Assembly: GCF_015209745.1 (NCBI RefSeq)
Contig: NZ_CP063657.1
Span: 1,426,001-1,490,000 of the forward strand
Length of the DNA: 64,000 nt
Origin: Lysobacter avium
GTDB lineage: Bacteria; Pseudomonadota; Gammaproteobacteria; Xanthomonadales; Xanthomonadaceae
Direction of reading: 5' to 3'
Every line of letters begins with the position of its first letter. Position 1 is the first letter of the stretch. A program made the position numbers and the translations under genes. The notes under the pieces were generated by a model. The model ran no database searches, was not told where the DNA came from, and worked only from the letters and a program-made list of their open reading frames with translations. This document shows positions 19,130 to 28,892 of this stretch, piece by piece.

Positions 19130-20407
19130 GTGACCGATGAGCGACTGATCGATCGTTTGCAGCGGGGCGCATTCGGCTACTTTTGCGGCGCGTTCAATCC
19201 GGTCAATGGTCTGGTCGCCGACACGAGCCGCGCGGGTTCGCCATGCAGCATCGCGGTGGTTGGCTTCTGCCTGGCAAGCTATCCGGTGGCGGTCGAGCGC
19301 GGATGGATCGGTCGGCGGGATGCGGTCCAACGGGCGCTGGCGACGCTGCGCTTCTTCCACGAGAGCGATCAGAGCGGCGCGGCGGGCGCCACCGGTCACA
19401 AGGGCTTTTACTACCACTTCCTGGACATCGATTCGGGCACGCGGACGTGGCGCTCGGAGCTGTCCACGATCGACACCGCGCTGTTCATTGCCGGGGCGTT
19501 GCTTGTCGCGCGCTACTTCACCCACGACACGCAGGATGAGCGCGAGTTGCGCTTTCTGGCCGACGCCCTGTACCTGCGTGTGGACTGGCAATGGGCCTGC
19601 GCCGACGAACCCACCATCCGCCAGGGCTGGAAGCCGGAGTGTGGCTTCCTGCACTACGGCTGGGATGGCTACGACGAAGGCATCCTGCTGTATGTGCTGG
19701 CCGCCGGCTCGCCCACCCATCCGATCGACAGCGACAAGTACGCCGCGTGGACTGCCACCTACCAGTGGGAAAACCTCTATGGCGAGGAGTTCCTGTATGC
19801 CGGGCCGTTGTTCGTGCACCTGTTCTCACACGCCTGGATCGACTTTCGCGGCATACGCGACCGCTTCATGCGCGAGAAGCGCAGCGATTACTTTGAAAAC
19901 ACCCGCCGCGCCATTGCCGTCCAGCGCGAGTACGCATGGCGCAATCCGCAAGGTTTTGACGGTTACGACCGCGACTGCTGGGGTTTGACCGCATGCGACG
20001 GTCCGGAAGAGGGCAGGCCGGAGCTGGCAAACCACCTGGGGCGGCTGTATGGCTACGCCGCGCGGGGGGTTCCCTACGGGCCGGATGACGGCACCTTGAG
20101 TGCCTGGCTCGCCCTGTGCTGCCTGCCCTTTGATCCCGGGGTCGCGCTGTCGGCGACCCACGCGTTGCTGCACCGGTATCCACAAACCCTGCGCACGGAG
20201 CGCTTCGCCAGCGCATTCAACCCCTCACTCGCAGACGACGACGGCGCGCCGTGGGTATCCGCCGGCGCCTTCGGACTGGATCAGGGATTGGTGGTGATGA
20301 TGGTGGAGAACCACCGCACCGGGCTGATCTGGAACCTGATGCGCGACTGCGAATACCTGCGAAACGGCTTGAAAAACGCCGGGTTCGGCGGAGGCTGGCT
20401 GGAATGA
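19130..20407 (+). CDS. Glycoamylase-like (GH144-related) carbohydrate-active protein
   Basis: A 425-residue soluble protein starting with GTG, lacking a signal peptide. It matches the glycoamylase-like domain found in endo-beta-1,2-glucanases (GH144) and inside cyclic-glucan synthase NdvB: G-L-V-A-D near the start, G-F-Y-Y-H-F-L-D-I-D, E-L-S-T-I-D-T-A, W-D-G-Y-D-E-G-I-L-L-Y-V-L-A-A-G-S-P-T-H-P and W-G-L-T-A-C-D-G-P. It is divergent from the broken GH94 gene (86 bases between starts) and its stop overlaps the next start as ATGA. A role in beta-1,2-glucan breakdown is inferred from family and neighbour. Confidence 0.82.
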   Translation: MTDERLIDRLQRGAFGYFCGAFNPVNGLVADTSRAGSPCSIAVVGFCLASYPVAVERGWIGRRDAVQRALATLRFFHESDQSGAAGATGHKGFYYHFLDIDSGTRTWRSELSTIDTALFIAGALLVARYFTHDTQDERELRFLADALYLRVDWQWACADEPTIRQGWKPECGFLHYGWDGYDEGILLYVLAAGSPTHPIDSDKYAAWTATYQWENLYGEEFLYAGPLFVHLFSHAWIDFRGIRDRFMREKRSDYFENTRRAIAVQREYAWRNPQGFDGYDRDCWGLTACDGPEEGRPELANHLGRLYGYAARGVPYGPDDGTLSAWLALCCLPFDPGVALSATHALLHRYPQTLRTERFASAFNPSLADDDGAPWVSAGAFGLDQGLVVMMVENHRTGLIWNLMRDCEYLRNGLKNAGFGGGWLE

Positions 20408-21921
20408 ACTCCCTTACCCGTGAGGGCGCGGTTACCAATGCGCCGGCAGACGACTACGAAGCAGAACGCCTGGGTAACGTGCGTCCGTCCGCCTGGCGGA
20501 ATCCGGACCCGGCGCCGAGATATGACCTGGTCATCCTCGGCGGTGGCACTGCGGGACTGACCGCCGCTGCAGTGGCGCGCGAGCGCGGCGCGAGCGTGGC
20601 CCTGATCGAGCCACGCCTGCTCGGTGGCACATGTCTCAACACGGGATGTGTCCCATCCAAGGCACTGATCCACAGCGCCCGGATCTTCGCCGAGCTGCGC
20701 GACGCCAACAGGTACGGAACGGCGGACGTTGGCCCGGTGCAGGTCGATTTCGCTTCCGTAATGGAACGGATGCGCGGGATCCGGGCGCGGATCAGCCGGG
20801 GCGATGCCGCATCGCGGTTGGCGGCCATGGGTACGGATGTTTTCTTCGCCTCGGCGCGATTCACCGCCGCCGATTCGCTGCATGTCGGCGGGACCGAACT
20901 GAAGTTCGACAAGGCGCTGGTAGCCACCGGGGCGCAGCCTCTGGTCCCTGCCATTCCGGGGCTGGCCGAATGCGGCTTCCTGACCAGCGATACCGTCTTT
21001 GACCAGACCTCCCTGCCGGAGCGCATCGTGGTGATCGGCGGCGGCCCGCTCGGATGCGAAATGGCCCAGGCCCTGTGCCGCTTCGGCGCCCGGACCACGA
21101 TCGTGCAGAACTGGCCGCTGTTCCTGCCGCGGGAAGAACGCGACGCAGCGCAGATCCTGTCGGGGGCCTTTGCCCGCGATGGCCTGGAGGTGCGCCTGAA
21201 CACCCGCGTTGTGGACATCCGCATGGACGGCGAGCGCCGCATCGCCGAGCTGCTGAGTGACGACAACAGGAGCACCCTGGAGTTCGATGCCATCCTTACC
21301 GGAACCGGCCGATCACCCCGCGTGGAGGGAATGGACCTGGAACTGGCCGGGATCGAGTACGACGGCCGCCGGGGAGTGCATGTCGATGATTGCCTGCGGA
21401 CCAGCAATCCGCGCATCTTTGCCGCCGGTGACGTGTGTCTGGCGCACCGCTTCAACGACACGGCGCGCGCCTCGGCACGGCTCGCAGTGGCGAACGCCCT
21501 GGCCGGTGCGAACCAGCGCTGGAGCGAGTTGGTCATCCCCTGGTGCACCTACACCGATCCGGAGATTGCCCACGTGGGCATGTATGTCCGCCAGGCGCGG
21601 GAAAAGGGCATCGGGGTGCGGACCTTTACCGTGCCGATGCATACCGTGGACCGGGCGATCACCGACGGTCACGACGAGGGCTTCGTCAAGATCCACGTGC
21701 GCGACGGCACCGCCGAGATCCTCGGGGCCACGATCGTCGCCCGCCACGCCGGCGAAATGATCAGCGAGATCACCCTGGCGATGGTCGCCAAACTGGGCCT
21801 CGACACGCTGTCGCGGGTGATCCACCCCTACCCCACCCAGTCCGAAGCCATCCGCATGGCGGCTGATGCGTTCGTGCGCAGCGAGCGTGGCCCGGCCGTC
21901 ACGAGGAAATTGCGAGACTGA
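20404..21921 (+). CDS. Pyridine nucleotide-disulfide oxidoreductase (mercuric-reductase/LPD-like)
   Basis: A 505-residue flavoprotein. After a 35-residue leader it has FAD motif V-I-L-G-G-G-T-A-G-L, redox-active disulfide G-G-T-C-L-N-T-G-C-V-P-S-K, NAD(P) motif V-V-I-G-G-G-P-L-G-C-E, the A-A-G-D-V-C FAD contact and the C-terminal dimer domain with H-P-Y-P-T-Q-S-E. There is no N-terminal heavy-metal domain and no C-terminal Cys pair, so it is not a classical mercuric reductase; the substrate disulfide is unknown. ATGA overlap with the preceding glycoamylase-like gene shows they are co-translated, and gnd follows 58 bases later. Confidence 0.9.
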   Translation: MNSLTREGAVTNAPADDYEAERLGNVRPSAWRNPDPAPRYDLVILGGGTAGLTAAAVARERGASVALIEPRLLGGTCLNTGCVPSKALIHSARIFAELRDANRYGTADVGPVQVDFASVMERMRGIRARISRGDAASRLAAMGTDVFFASARFTAADSLHVGGTELKFDKALVATGAQPLVPAIPGLAECGFLTSDTVFDQTSLPERIVVIGGGPLGCEMAQALCRFGARTTIVQNWPLFLPREERDAAQILSGAFARDGLEVRLNTRVVDIRMDGERRIAELLSDDNRSTLEFDAILTGTGRSPRVEGMDLELAGIEYDGRRGVHVDDCLRTSNPRIFAAGDVCLAHRFNDTARASARLAVANALAGANQRWSELVIPWCTYTDPEIAHVGMYVRQAREKGIGVRTFTVPMHTVDRAITDGHDEGFVKIHVRDGTAEILGATIVARHAGEMISEITLAMVAKLGLDTLSRVIHPYPTQSEAIRMAADAFVRSERGPAVTRKLRD

Positions 21922-21979
21922 GGCGACTACGGAGTCACGCACTAATCGCAAACGCATTATTTGAACAAGGAGGCGCGAG

Positions 21980-22885
21980 ATGAAACTCGGCATGATCGGC
22001 CTGGGACGCATGGGCGCCAACATGGCCCGCCGCCTGATCCAGGGCGGCCACTCGATCGTTGGATTCGATCCGGACCCGGATGCCCGCAAGGCGCTGGAAA
22101 GCGACGGCGCGCAGACCGCCGACAGTCTCAAGGCGCTGGTCGAATCCCTGCCCGGACCGCGCAATGTCTGGATGATGGTCCCCGCTGGCGACATTACCGA
22201 AAGCACGGTAGGCGACCTGCTGGCGCTGCTGGATGCCGGCGACACCCTCATCGACGGCGGCAACTCCAACTACAAGGACACCGTGCGGCGGGCGAAATCG
22301 CTAGCCGAGCACGACATGCATTACGTGGACTGCGGCACCAGCGGCGGTGTCTGGGGCCTCGCGGAAGGCTACAGCCTGATGATCGGCGGGGAGCCGGCCC
22401 CGGTGGAAGCGCTGCGCCCGGTGTTCGAGACGCTCGCCCCCGCGACCGACCAGGGCTGGGGCCACGTCGGCCCGCCCGGCGCCGGCCACTTCACCAAGAT
22501 GGTCCACAACGGCATCGAATACGGAATGATGCAGGCCTACGCGGAAGGCTTCGCGATTTTGCAGCACAAGCAGGAATTTTCCCTGGACCTGCACCAGGTC
22601 GCCGAGATCTGGCGCAACGGCAGCGTGGTGCGCTCGTGGCTGCTGGACCTAACCGCCCGCGCCCTGGACGAGAACCCGACCATGGACGGGATCGCCCCGT
22701 GGGTGGACGACTCGGGCGAAGGCCGCTGGACCGTGGCGGAGGCGATCGATCTCGACGTCTCGGCCCCGGTAATCACCCTCGCCCTGCTGGAGCGGCTGCG
22801 CTCGCGTGACAAGGACTCCTACTCCGACAAGCTGCTGGCGGCAATGCGCAATCAGTTCGGCGGGCACGCGATCAAGAAGGAGTGA
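21980..22885 (+). CDS. gnd: 6-phosphogluconate dehydrogenase (decarboxylating), short form
   Basis: A 301-residue enzyme of the short, usually NAD-preferring 6-phosphogluconate dehydrogenase type (YqeC/GndA), converting 6-phosphogluconate to ribulose 5-phosphate and CO2. It shows the N-terminal Rossmann motif G-M-I-G-L-G-R-M-G-A-N-M, the I-D-G-G-N-S-N-Y-K-D segment, D-C-G-T-S-G-G-V-W-G-L and the substrate loop G-H-F-T-K-M-V-H-N-G-I-E-Y with catalytic Lys. A strong AAGGAGG site precedes the ATG. It complements the zwf-tal-pgi-pgm-tkt operon encoded on the opposite strand just downstream. Confidence 0.95.
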   Translation: MKLGMIGLGRMGANMARRLIQGGHSIVGFDPDPDARKALESDGAQTADSLKALVESLPGPRNVWMMVPAGDITESTVGDLLALLDAGDTLIDGGNSNYKDTVRRAKSLAEHDMHYVDCGTSGGVWGLAEGYSLMIGGEPAPVEALRPVFETLAPATDQGWGHVGPPGAGHFTKMVHNGIEYGMMQAYAEGFAILQHKQEFSLDLHQVAEIWRNGSVVRSWLLDLTARALDENPTMDGIAPWVDDSGEGRWTVAEAIDLDVSAPVITLALLERLRSRDKDSYSDKLLAAMRNQFGGHAIKKE

Positions 22886-22938
22886 CGCCGGCGTTACACT
22901 GACACTCCACACCGCCGTCGCTCGATGCGCCCGAAGCC

Positions 22939-23487
22939 ATGCGTAATCCCCTGCAGGACCAGTTGCTGAAAGCCGGCCTGGTCAAGAAAAACAAGGTCAC
23001 CCAGGTCGTCCGCGAACAGAACAGGAAGCGGCACGGCAAGGGCTCGCCCAACGCAGCGCCCGAGCCCGACGCGGTCGATGCCCAGCAACTGCTCGCCGAG
23101 CGCGCCGAGCGCGACCGCGCGCTGTCGGCCGAACGCAACGCGCAGGCGCGGGCCAACGAGCTGAAGGCGCAGGTGCGCCAGATTGTGGAGATGCACCGGG
23201 TCAAGCGCGAGGGCGAGATCGACTACCGCTTCACCGACGGCAAGGCCATCCGCAGCTTGCTGGTCAACGAGGCGTTGCGCGCCCAGCTCGCCAAGGGCGC
23301 ACTGGTGATCGTGCGCCACGGCGACAGCCATGAACTGGTGCCGCGTGCGGCCGCGGAAAAGATCCGCGAGCGTGATCCGGATGCGATCGTGCTCGACCAC
23401 GGCCGCGGCGCCGACGCCGCGGGCGATGCGGATGAGGACGATGATTTCTACAGCCAGTTCAAGGTGCCCGACGACCTGGTCTGGTAG
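22939..23487 (+). CDS. DUF2058 family protein (YaiL-like)
   Basis: A 182-residue soluble, highly charged protein. The N-terminus N-P-L-Q-D-Q-L-L-K-A-G-L-V-K-K-N-K is the hallmark of DUF2058. A coiled-coil Ala/Glu/Arg segment follows (about residues 45-85), then the Y-R-F-T-D-G-K-A-I-R domain, and an acidic tail (D-E-D-D-D). E. coli YaiL is described as a nucleoprotein/polynucleotide-associated enzyme, but its function is not established. It converges on the tkt gene, 15 bases between stops. Confidence 0.9.
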   Translation: MRNPLQDQLLKAGLVKKNKVTQVVREQNRKRHGKGSPNAAPEPDAVDAQQLLAERAERDRALSAERNAQARANELKAQVRQIVEMHRVKREGEIDYRFTDGKAIRSLLVNEALRAQLAKGALVIVRHGDSHELVPRAAAEKIRERDPDAIVLDHGRGADAAGDADEDDDFYSQFKVPDDLVW

Positions 23488-23502
23488 TCACACCGGCGCC
23501 GC

Positions 23503-25548
23503 TCAGCCTAGCAGCGCCCTCGCCCGCTTGACCACGTTGTCGACCGTGAATCCGTAGGCGTCAGCCAGTGCCTGCATCGGCGCGGACGCGCCAAAGCGAT
23601 CGACCGACAGCACGTCGCCGCCGTCGCCGACCCAGCGATGCCAGCCCTGCGCGCTTCCGGCCTCGACCGCCAGCCGCGCAGTGGCCGCAGGCGGCAGCAC
23701 CGAGTCGCGGTAGTCGCGCGGCTGCGCCTCGAACAGGTCCCAGCTCGGCATCGACACGCACCTCACGCTGACGCCGTCGCGCCGGAGCCGTCCCGCGGCC
23801 TCCACGATCAGGCTGACCTCCGATCCGCTGGCGATCAGGATGATCTGCGGCGAGTCGTCGGCGTCGGCATCGAGCACGTAGGCGCCCTGCCTCAGGCCAT
23901 CGGCAGCGGCGTAGACCTCCCGGTCCAGCGTGGGCAGATCCTGGCGGGTCAGGATGAGCATCACCGGCCGGTCGCGCGTCTCCACCGCAACGCGCCAGGC
24001 CACGGCGGTCTCGTTCGCATCGGCCGGGCGAATCACGCTGAGCCGCGGGATTGCCCGGAGGCTGGCGAGCTGCTCGACGGGCTGATGGGTCGGACCGTCT
24101 TCGCCGAGCAGGATGCTGTCGTGGGTGAACACATGGATCAGATGCAGCCCCATCAGCGCCGCGAGGCGGATCGGCGGGCGCATGTAGTCGGAGAAGACGA
24201 GAAAGGTTGCCCCGTACGGGATGAAGCCGCCGTGGGCCGCCATGCCGTTGACGATCGCGCCCATCGCGTGTTCGCGAACGCCGAAATGCAGGTTGCGGCC
24301 GGACAGGCTCCAGCCACCTCCGTCGGAGCCCTGCGGGTCTTCGCCCGCTTCCAGCGGTGGATTGAAGTCGCCCATTCCCTTGAGGGCTGTCTTGGTGGAG
24401 GGATCCAGGTCGGCGGAACCGCCCGACAGTTCCGGCAACTTGGACGCGAGCGCGTTCATTAGCTTGCCGCTGGCAACGCGGGTCGCCATCCCCTTTGCAT
24501 TGGCCGGAAATACGGGGATGTCGGCATCCCAACCGTCCGGGAGCACGCCCTCCAAGCGCCGGCGGAGTTCCGCCGCCAGCTCGGGATGGGCGTCGGCATA
24601 GGCCTGCATCCGGTGGTTCCAGGTCTCTTCCTGGTCGGCGCCCTTCCCCACTGCGGTCTGCATGGTGGAGAGCGCCTCGTCGGGAACCCGGAACGCCGGC
24701 TCCACCGGCCAGCCCAGGTTCTGCTTGGTCAGGCGCACCTCCTCCTCGCCGAGCGGCGAGCCGTGGGCCTCGAAGCTGTCCTGCTTGGGCGAGCCGTAAC
24801 CGATATGGGTGCGGACCAGGATCAGTGACGGCCGCGCGGATTCAGCGGCGGCCGCGCGGATTGCCGCGTCGATGGCCGACAGGTCATTGCCATCCTCGAC
24901 CCACTGCGTGTGCCAGCCGTAGGCGCTGAAGCGCGCTTCGCAGTCCTCGGTGAAGGCGATGTCGGTGGCCGCGGACAGGGTCACGAAGTTGGCGTCGTAC
25001 AGGCAGGTCAACTTGCCCAGCTGCAGGTGGCCGGCGAGCGAGGCGGCCTCGGAGGCGACGCCTTCCATCAGGTCGCCATCGCTGGCCAGGACCCAGGTTC
25101 GATGGTCGACGACCTTGTGCCCGGGCCGGTTGTAGCGGGCCGCGAGCTGCGCCTCGGCCATCGCCATCCCGACCGCGTTGGCGAATCCCTGCCCGAGTGG
25201 CCCGGTGGTCACCTCGACGCCCGGCGTGTGCCCGCGCTCGGGATGGCCTGGAGCCTTGCTGCCCCACTGGCGGAACTGCTTGATGTCCTCCAGCGAGACG
25301 TCGAAGCCGCTCAGGTACAGCAAGCTGTAAAGCAAGGCCGAACCATGCCCCGCCGAGAGGACAAAGCGGTCCCGGTCGGCCCAGTCGGGGTTGCGAGGGT
25401 TGACCTTCAGCCAGCGCGACCACAGCACATAGGCCATCGGCGCCGCGCCGAGCGGGAGTCCCGGATGTCCGCTGTCCGCCTTCTGCACCATGTCCACGGA
25501 CAGGAAACGAAGGGTGTCGATACAGAGCTGGTCGATTCGCGCGGACAT
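23503..25548 (-). CDS. tkt: Transketolase
   Basis: A 681-residue thiamine-diphosphate enzyme of the non-oxidative pentose phosphate pathway. Family landmarks in order: [11 protein letters not shown] near residue 28, G-H-G-S-A-L-L-Y, the TPP motif G-D-G-D-L-M-E-G-V (about 155), R-T-H-I-G-Y-G-S, the catalytic Glu region [11 protein letters not shown] and [14 protein letters not shown]. Length is as expected. It is the last gene of the zwf-tal-pgi-pgm-tkt operon, nine bases after pgm. Confidence 0.97.
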   Translation of the reverse strand: MSARIDQLCIDTLRFLSVDMVQKADSGHPGLPLGAAPMAYVLWSRWLKVNPRNPDWADRDRFVLSAGHGSALLYSLLYLSGFDVSLEDIKQFRQWGSKAPGHPERGHTPGVEVTTGPLGQGFANAVGMAMAEAQLAARYNRPGHKVVDHRTWVLASDGDLMEGVASEAASLAGHLQLGKLTCLYDANFVTLSAATDIAFTEDCEARFSAYGWHTQWVEDGNDLSAIDAAIRAAAAESARPSLILVRTHIGYGSPKQDSFEAHGSPLGEEEVRLTKQNLGWPVEPAFRVPDEALSTMQTAVGKGADQEETWNHRMQAYADAHPELAAELRRRLEGVLPDGWDADIPVFPANAKGMATRVASGKLMNALASKLPELSGGSADLDPSTKTALKGMGDFNPPLEAGEDPQGSDGGGWSLSGRNLHFGVREHAMGAIVNGMAAHGGFIPYGATFLVFSDYMRPPIRLAALMGLHLIHVFTHDSILLGEDGPTHQPVEQLASLRAIPRLSVIRPADANETAVAWRVAVETRDRPVMLILTRQDLPTLDREVYAAADGLRQGAYVLDADADDSPQIILIASGSEVSLIVEAAGRLRRDGVSVRCVSMPSWDLFEAQPRDYRDSVLPPAATARLAVEAGSAQGWHRWVGDGGDVLSVDRFGASAPMQALADAYGFTVDNVVKRARALLG

Positions 25549-25557
25549 GCTGCTACC

Positions 25558-27222
25558 TCACTGTTCGGTGGACGGGTCCTCCAGGGCGGCGTCAACGGTC
25601 TCCTGTGCATCCTTGAGCAATTGCTTCAGATGGTCGGCGTCGCGGAAACTCTCGGCGTAGATCTTGTAGATGTCCTCGGTCCCGGAGGGACGGGCGGCAA
25701 ACCAGCCACTGGCAGCGACGATCTTGATGCCGCCAATGGAGGCATCGTTGCCCGGCGCCTTGTCCAGCACCTGCTGGATGGGCTCGCCGGCAAGCTCGGT
25801 CCGTGTGATGGCCTCCGGGGTCAGCGCAGCGAGTGCGCGCTTTTGTGGCTTGGTCGCGGGTGCTTCCACCCGATCGGTGAACGGCTCGCCATAACGGTCA
25901 CACAGCTGGCGGTAGACCACGTCGGGATCGTCGCCGCCGCGGGCGGTGATTTCCGCGGCCACCAGCGCCGGGGCGATGCCGTCCTTGTCAGTTGTCCAGA
26001 CCGATCCGTCGCGCCGCAGGAAGGAGGCCCCGGCGCTTTCCTCCCCGCCGAATCCGAGCGCGCCGGAAAACAGCCCGTCGACGAACCACTTGAACCCCAC
26101 GGGCACCTCGTACAACTGCCGGCCCAGCCCGGCGGCAATGCGATCGATCATGGCGCTGCTGACCACCGTCTTGCCGATGCCGGCACCCGCGCCCCACTGC
26201 GGCCTGTTGCGGAACAGGTAGTCAATGGCCACGCAGAGGTAGTGATTGGACGGCATCAGCCCGGCGCTGGCGGTCACGATGCCGTGGCGGTCGTGGTCGG
26301 TATCACAGGCGAACGCCACGTCGTAGCGGTCCTTCATGGCGATCAGCCGGCTCATCGCGTATGGCGATGACGGGTCCATACGGATGCGCCCGTCCCAGTC
26401 CAGGCTCATGAAGCCGAACTGCGGATCCACCTGCTCGCTGACCACGTCCAGCGCGATCCGGTAGTGCTCGGCGATGCGGGCCCAGTAGTGGACGCCAGCT
26501 CCGCCCAGCGGGTCAACGCCCAGCCGCAGGTCAGCGCTGCGGATCAGGTCGAAGTCGATCACGTTGCCCAGATCGGCGACATAGGCCGACAGGAAGTCGT
26601 GTTCGACGGTGGTGTCGGCGGCGCGGGCGCGCCCGCCGGTCCAGCGCCGCACTTCGGCCAGGCCGTTGGCGAGGCTCGCGTTGGCATGCTTCTGGATCCA
26701 GCCGGTGACGTCCGTATCCGCCGGGCCGCCGTTGGGCGGGTTGTACTTGAAGCCACCGTCCGCCGGCGGATTGTGCGACGGCGTGATCACGATGCCGTCG
26801 GCACGACCGCGCTCGCGGTTAGCGTTGTGGACGAGGATCGCGTGGGAAATCGCCGGCGTCGGCACGGGCTCGTCGCCCGCCGAGACGCGCACCTGGACGC
26901 CGTTGGCGGCCAGCACCTCCAGCGCGGTCTCCAGCGCCGGCGCGGAGAGCGCGTGCGTGTCGGCGCCGATGAAGATCGGGCCGTCGATGCCCTGCCCCTC
27001 CCGGTACGCACAGATGGCCTGGGTAATGGCGAGGATGTGGTCCTCGTTGAAACTGCCTTCCAGCGAGGAGCCGCGGTGGCCGGAAGTCCCGAACGACACC
27101 CGCTCGGCCGGGTTCGACGCGTCCGGGCGGGTCTGGAAGTACGCGTTGACCAGATGACCGACGTCGATGAGGTCCCGTGCTTCGGCGGGGGTGCCGGCGC
27201 GTGTGTCGATCCGCGTGCCCAT
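25558..27222 (-). CDS. pgm: Phosphoglucomutase (alpha-D-glucose phosphate-specific)
   Basis: A 554-residue alpha-D-phosphohexomutase interconverting glucose 1- and 6-phosphate. It shows the phospho-serine loop T-P-S-H-N-P-P-A-D-G-G-F-K-Y-N-P, metal loop D-T-D-H-D-R-H-G, sugar loop G-G-E-E-S-A-G and the phosphate-binding R-P-S-G-T-E-D near the C-terminus. Its start shares one base with the pgi stop (TGATG), so it is translationally coupled, linking the oxidative pentose route to sugar-nucleotide or glucan synthesis. Confidence 0.97.
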   Translation of the reverse strand: MGTRIDTRAGTPAEARDLIDVGHLVNAYFQTRPDASNPAERVSFGTSGHRGSSLEGSFNEDHILAITQAICAYREGQGIDGPIFIGADTHALSAPALETALEVLAANGVQVRVSAGDEPVPTPAISHAILVHNANRERGRADGIVITPSHNPPADGGFKYNPPNGGPADTDVTGWIQKHANASLANGLAEVRRWTGGRARAADTTVEHDFLSAYVADLGNVIDFDLIRSADLRLGVDPLGGAGVHYWARIAEHYRIALDVVSEQVDPQFGFMSLDWDGRIRMDPSSPYAMSRLIAMKDRYDVAFACDTDHDRHGIVTASAGLMPSNHYLCVAIDYLFRNRPQWGAGAGIGKTVVSSAMIDRIAAGLGRQLYEVPVGFKWFVDGLFSGALGFGGEESAGASFLRRDGSVWTTDKDGIAPALVAAEITARGGDDPDVVYRQLCDRYGEPFTDRVEAPATKPQKRALAALTPEAITRTELAGEPIQQVLDKAPGNDASIGGIKIVAASGWFAARPSGTEDIYKIYAESFRDADHLKQLLKDAQETVDAALEDPSTEQ

Positions 27223-28892
27223 CAGCTGCGACCCCGCGCCGCGCGGTAGCGCTGGATCAGGGTATTGGTGGAGCTGTCGTGGGTCAGCGCGGGCGCGTCC
27301 GTGGCCTTGAGTTCCTCCGCAAGAGGCGTCGCCAGCTGCTTACCGAGCTCGACGCCCCACTGGTCGAAGGAATCGATGTTCCACAGGGTTCCCTGCACGA
27401 ATACGCTGTGCTCGTAGAGCGCCACGAGACTGCCCAGCGCATGCGGGGTCAGCCGGTCGGCAAGAATGGTGTTGCTGGGACGGTTGCCGTCAAATACGCG
27501 ATGCGCTTGCAGCGCTTCGGCGGTGCCCTCGGCCTCGACCTGGGCGGGCGTCTTGCCGAATGCCAGCGACTCGCCCTGGGCCAGCAGGTTGGCGATCAGG
27601 AGATCGTGCTGGTCGCCGGCAACCGTATCCGCACCGGCCTCAGCTTGCAGCGGCAGCGGGTTCAGCGGATGGCAGAAGCCGATGAAGTCGCACGGCACCA
27701 GACGCGTGCCCTGGTGGATCAACTGATAGAAGGAGTGCTGCCCGTTGGTGCCGGGCTCGCCCCAGTAGACCGGCGCGGTCTGGTAGTCGACCCGGCTGCC
27801 ATCGGCGGTCACGTGCTTGCCGTTGCTCTCCATCGTGAGCTGCTGCAGATAGGCGGGAAACCGGCTCAGGTACTGCGAATAAGGCAGCACCGCGACCGTA
27901 TTGGCGCCGAGGAAATTGTTGTTCCAGATTCCCAGCAGGGCCATCAGGACTGGCAGGTTGCGCTCCATCGGGCCGCTCCGGAAATGCTCGTCCATGGCGT
28001 GGAAGCCCGCCAGCATCTCGTGGAAGCGCTCCGGGCCGATGGCCAGCATCGTCGACAGGCCGATCGCGGAATCCATCGAATAGCGTCCGCCCACCCAGTC
28101 CCAGAACCCGAACATGTTGGCGGTGTCGATACCGAACGCCTCCACCCCTTCGGCATTGGTGGATACCGCGACGAAGTGCTTTGCGACCGCCGCCTCATCG
28201 CCCAGCGACTGCATGCACCAGGCTCGGGCGGCATGCGCGTTGGTCAGCGTCTCCAGGGTGGTGAACGTCTTGGAGCAGACGATGAACAGGGTCTCGGCCG
28301 GATCCAGACCGCGGGTGGCCTCGGTAAAATCCGTGCCGTCCACGTTGGACACGAAATGGAACGATAGCTCGCGCTGGCTGTAGAAACGCAGCGCCTCATA
28401 GGCCATGACCGGCCCCAGATCCGAGCCGCCGATCCCGATGTTGATGATGTTGCGGATCGGCTTGCCGGTGTGGCCCGTCCACTGGCCGCTGCGCACGCGA
28501 TTGCAGAACGCCGCCATCCGGTCCAGCACGGCGTGTACATCGGCCACCACGTCCTCGCCGTCCACCACGAGCTTGCTGCCAGCGGGCATGCGCAGGGCGA
28601 CGTGCAACGCCGGACGGATTTCGGTGACGTTGATCCTCGCACCGGCAAACATCGCCTCCCGTCGCTCCTCCAGGCCGCAGGCACGCGCCAAGTCGACCAG
28701 GAGGTCGAGGGTCTCCCGGTTGACCCGATTCTTGGAGTAATCCAGGTACAGACCGGCACCCTCCGCAGCCATCCGCGTGCCCCGCTCCGGATCATCGGCG
28801 AACAGCTCCCGAAGATGGCGCGGCGCCATCCACGCCAGGTGCTCTTCCAGCGCCTTCCATTGCGGTTTCCCGGTGAGCGACCCGTCCTTCAT
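27222..28892 (-). CDS. pgi: Glucose-6-phosphate isomerase
   Basis: A 556-residue isomerase interconverting glucose 6-phosphate and fructose 6-phosphate. Signatures are [33 protein letters not shown] and the C-terminal active Lys/His region [14 protein letters not shown] 28892 was chosen because it overlaps the transaldolase stop by one base (TGATG); an in-frame ATG at 28958 would lie inside tal. Middle gene of the sugar-phosphate operon. Confidence 0.96.
   Translation of the reverse strand: MKDGSLTGKPQWKALEEHLAWMAPRHLRELFADDPERGTRMAAEGAGLYLDYSKNRVNRETLDLLVDLARACGLEERREAMFAGARINVTEIRPALHVALRMPAGSKLVVDGEDVVADVHAVLDRMAAFCNRVRSGQWTGHTGKPIRNIINIGIGGSDLGPVMAYEALRFYSQRELSFHFVSNVDGTDFTEATRGLDPAETLFIVCSKTFTTLETLTNAHAARAWCMQSLGDEAAVAKHFVAVSTNAEGVEAFGIDTANMFGFWDWVGGRYSMDSAIGLSTMLAIGPERFHEMLAGFHAMDEHFRSGPMERNLPVLMALLGIWNNNFLGANTVAVLPYSQYLSRFPAYLQQLTMESNGKHVTADGSRVDYQTAPVYWGEPGTNGQHSFYQLIHQGTRLVPCDFIGFCHPLNPLPLQAEAGADTVAGDQHDLLIANLLAQGESLAFGKTPAQVEAEGTAEALQAHRVFDGNRPSNTILADRLTPHALGSLVALYEHSVFVQGTLWNIDSFDQWGVELGKQLATPLAEELKATDAPALTHDSSTNTLIQRYRAARGRS

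Noticed and set aside
20404..21921. Mercuric reductase (merA)
   Set aside because: The fold matches, but the N-terminal metal domain and C-terminal Cys pair are absent and no mer genes are nearby.
22886..22938. Ten-base palindrome ACGCCGGCGT after gnd as a terminator
   Set aside because: There is no loop or T run, and such GC palindromes occur by chance in this composition.
24910..26370. 486-codon open frame antisense to tkt and pgm
   Set aside because: It spans two unrelated intact genes and their junction, as expected of a GC-rich shadow frame.
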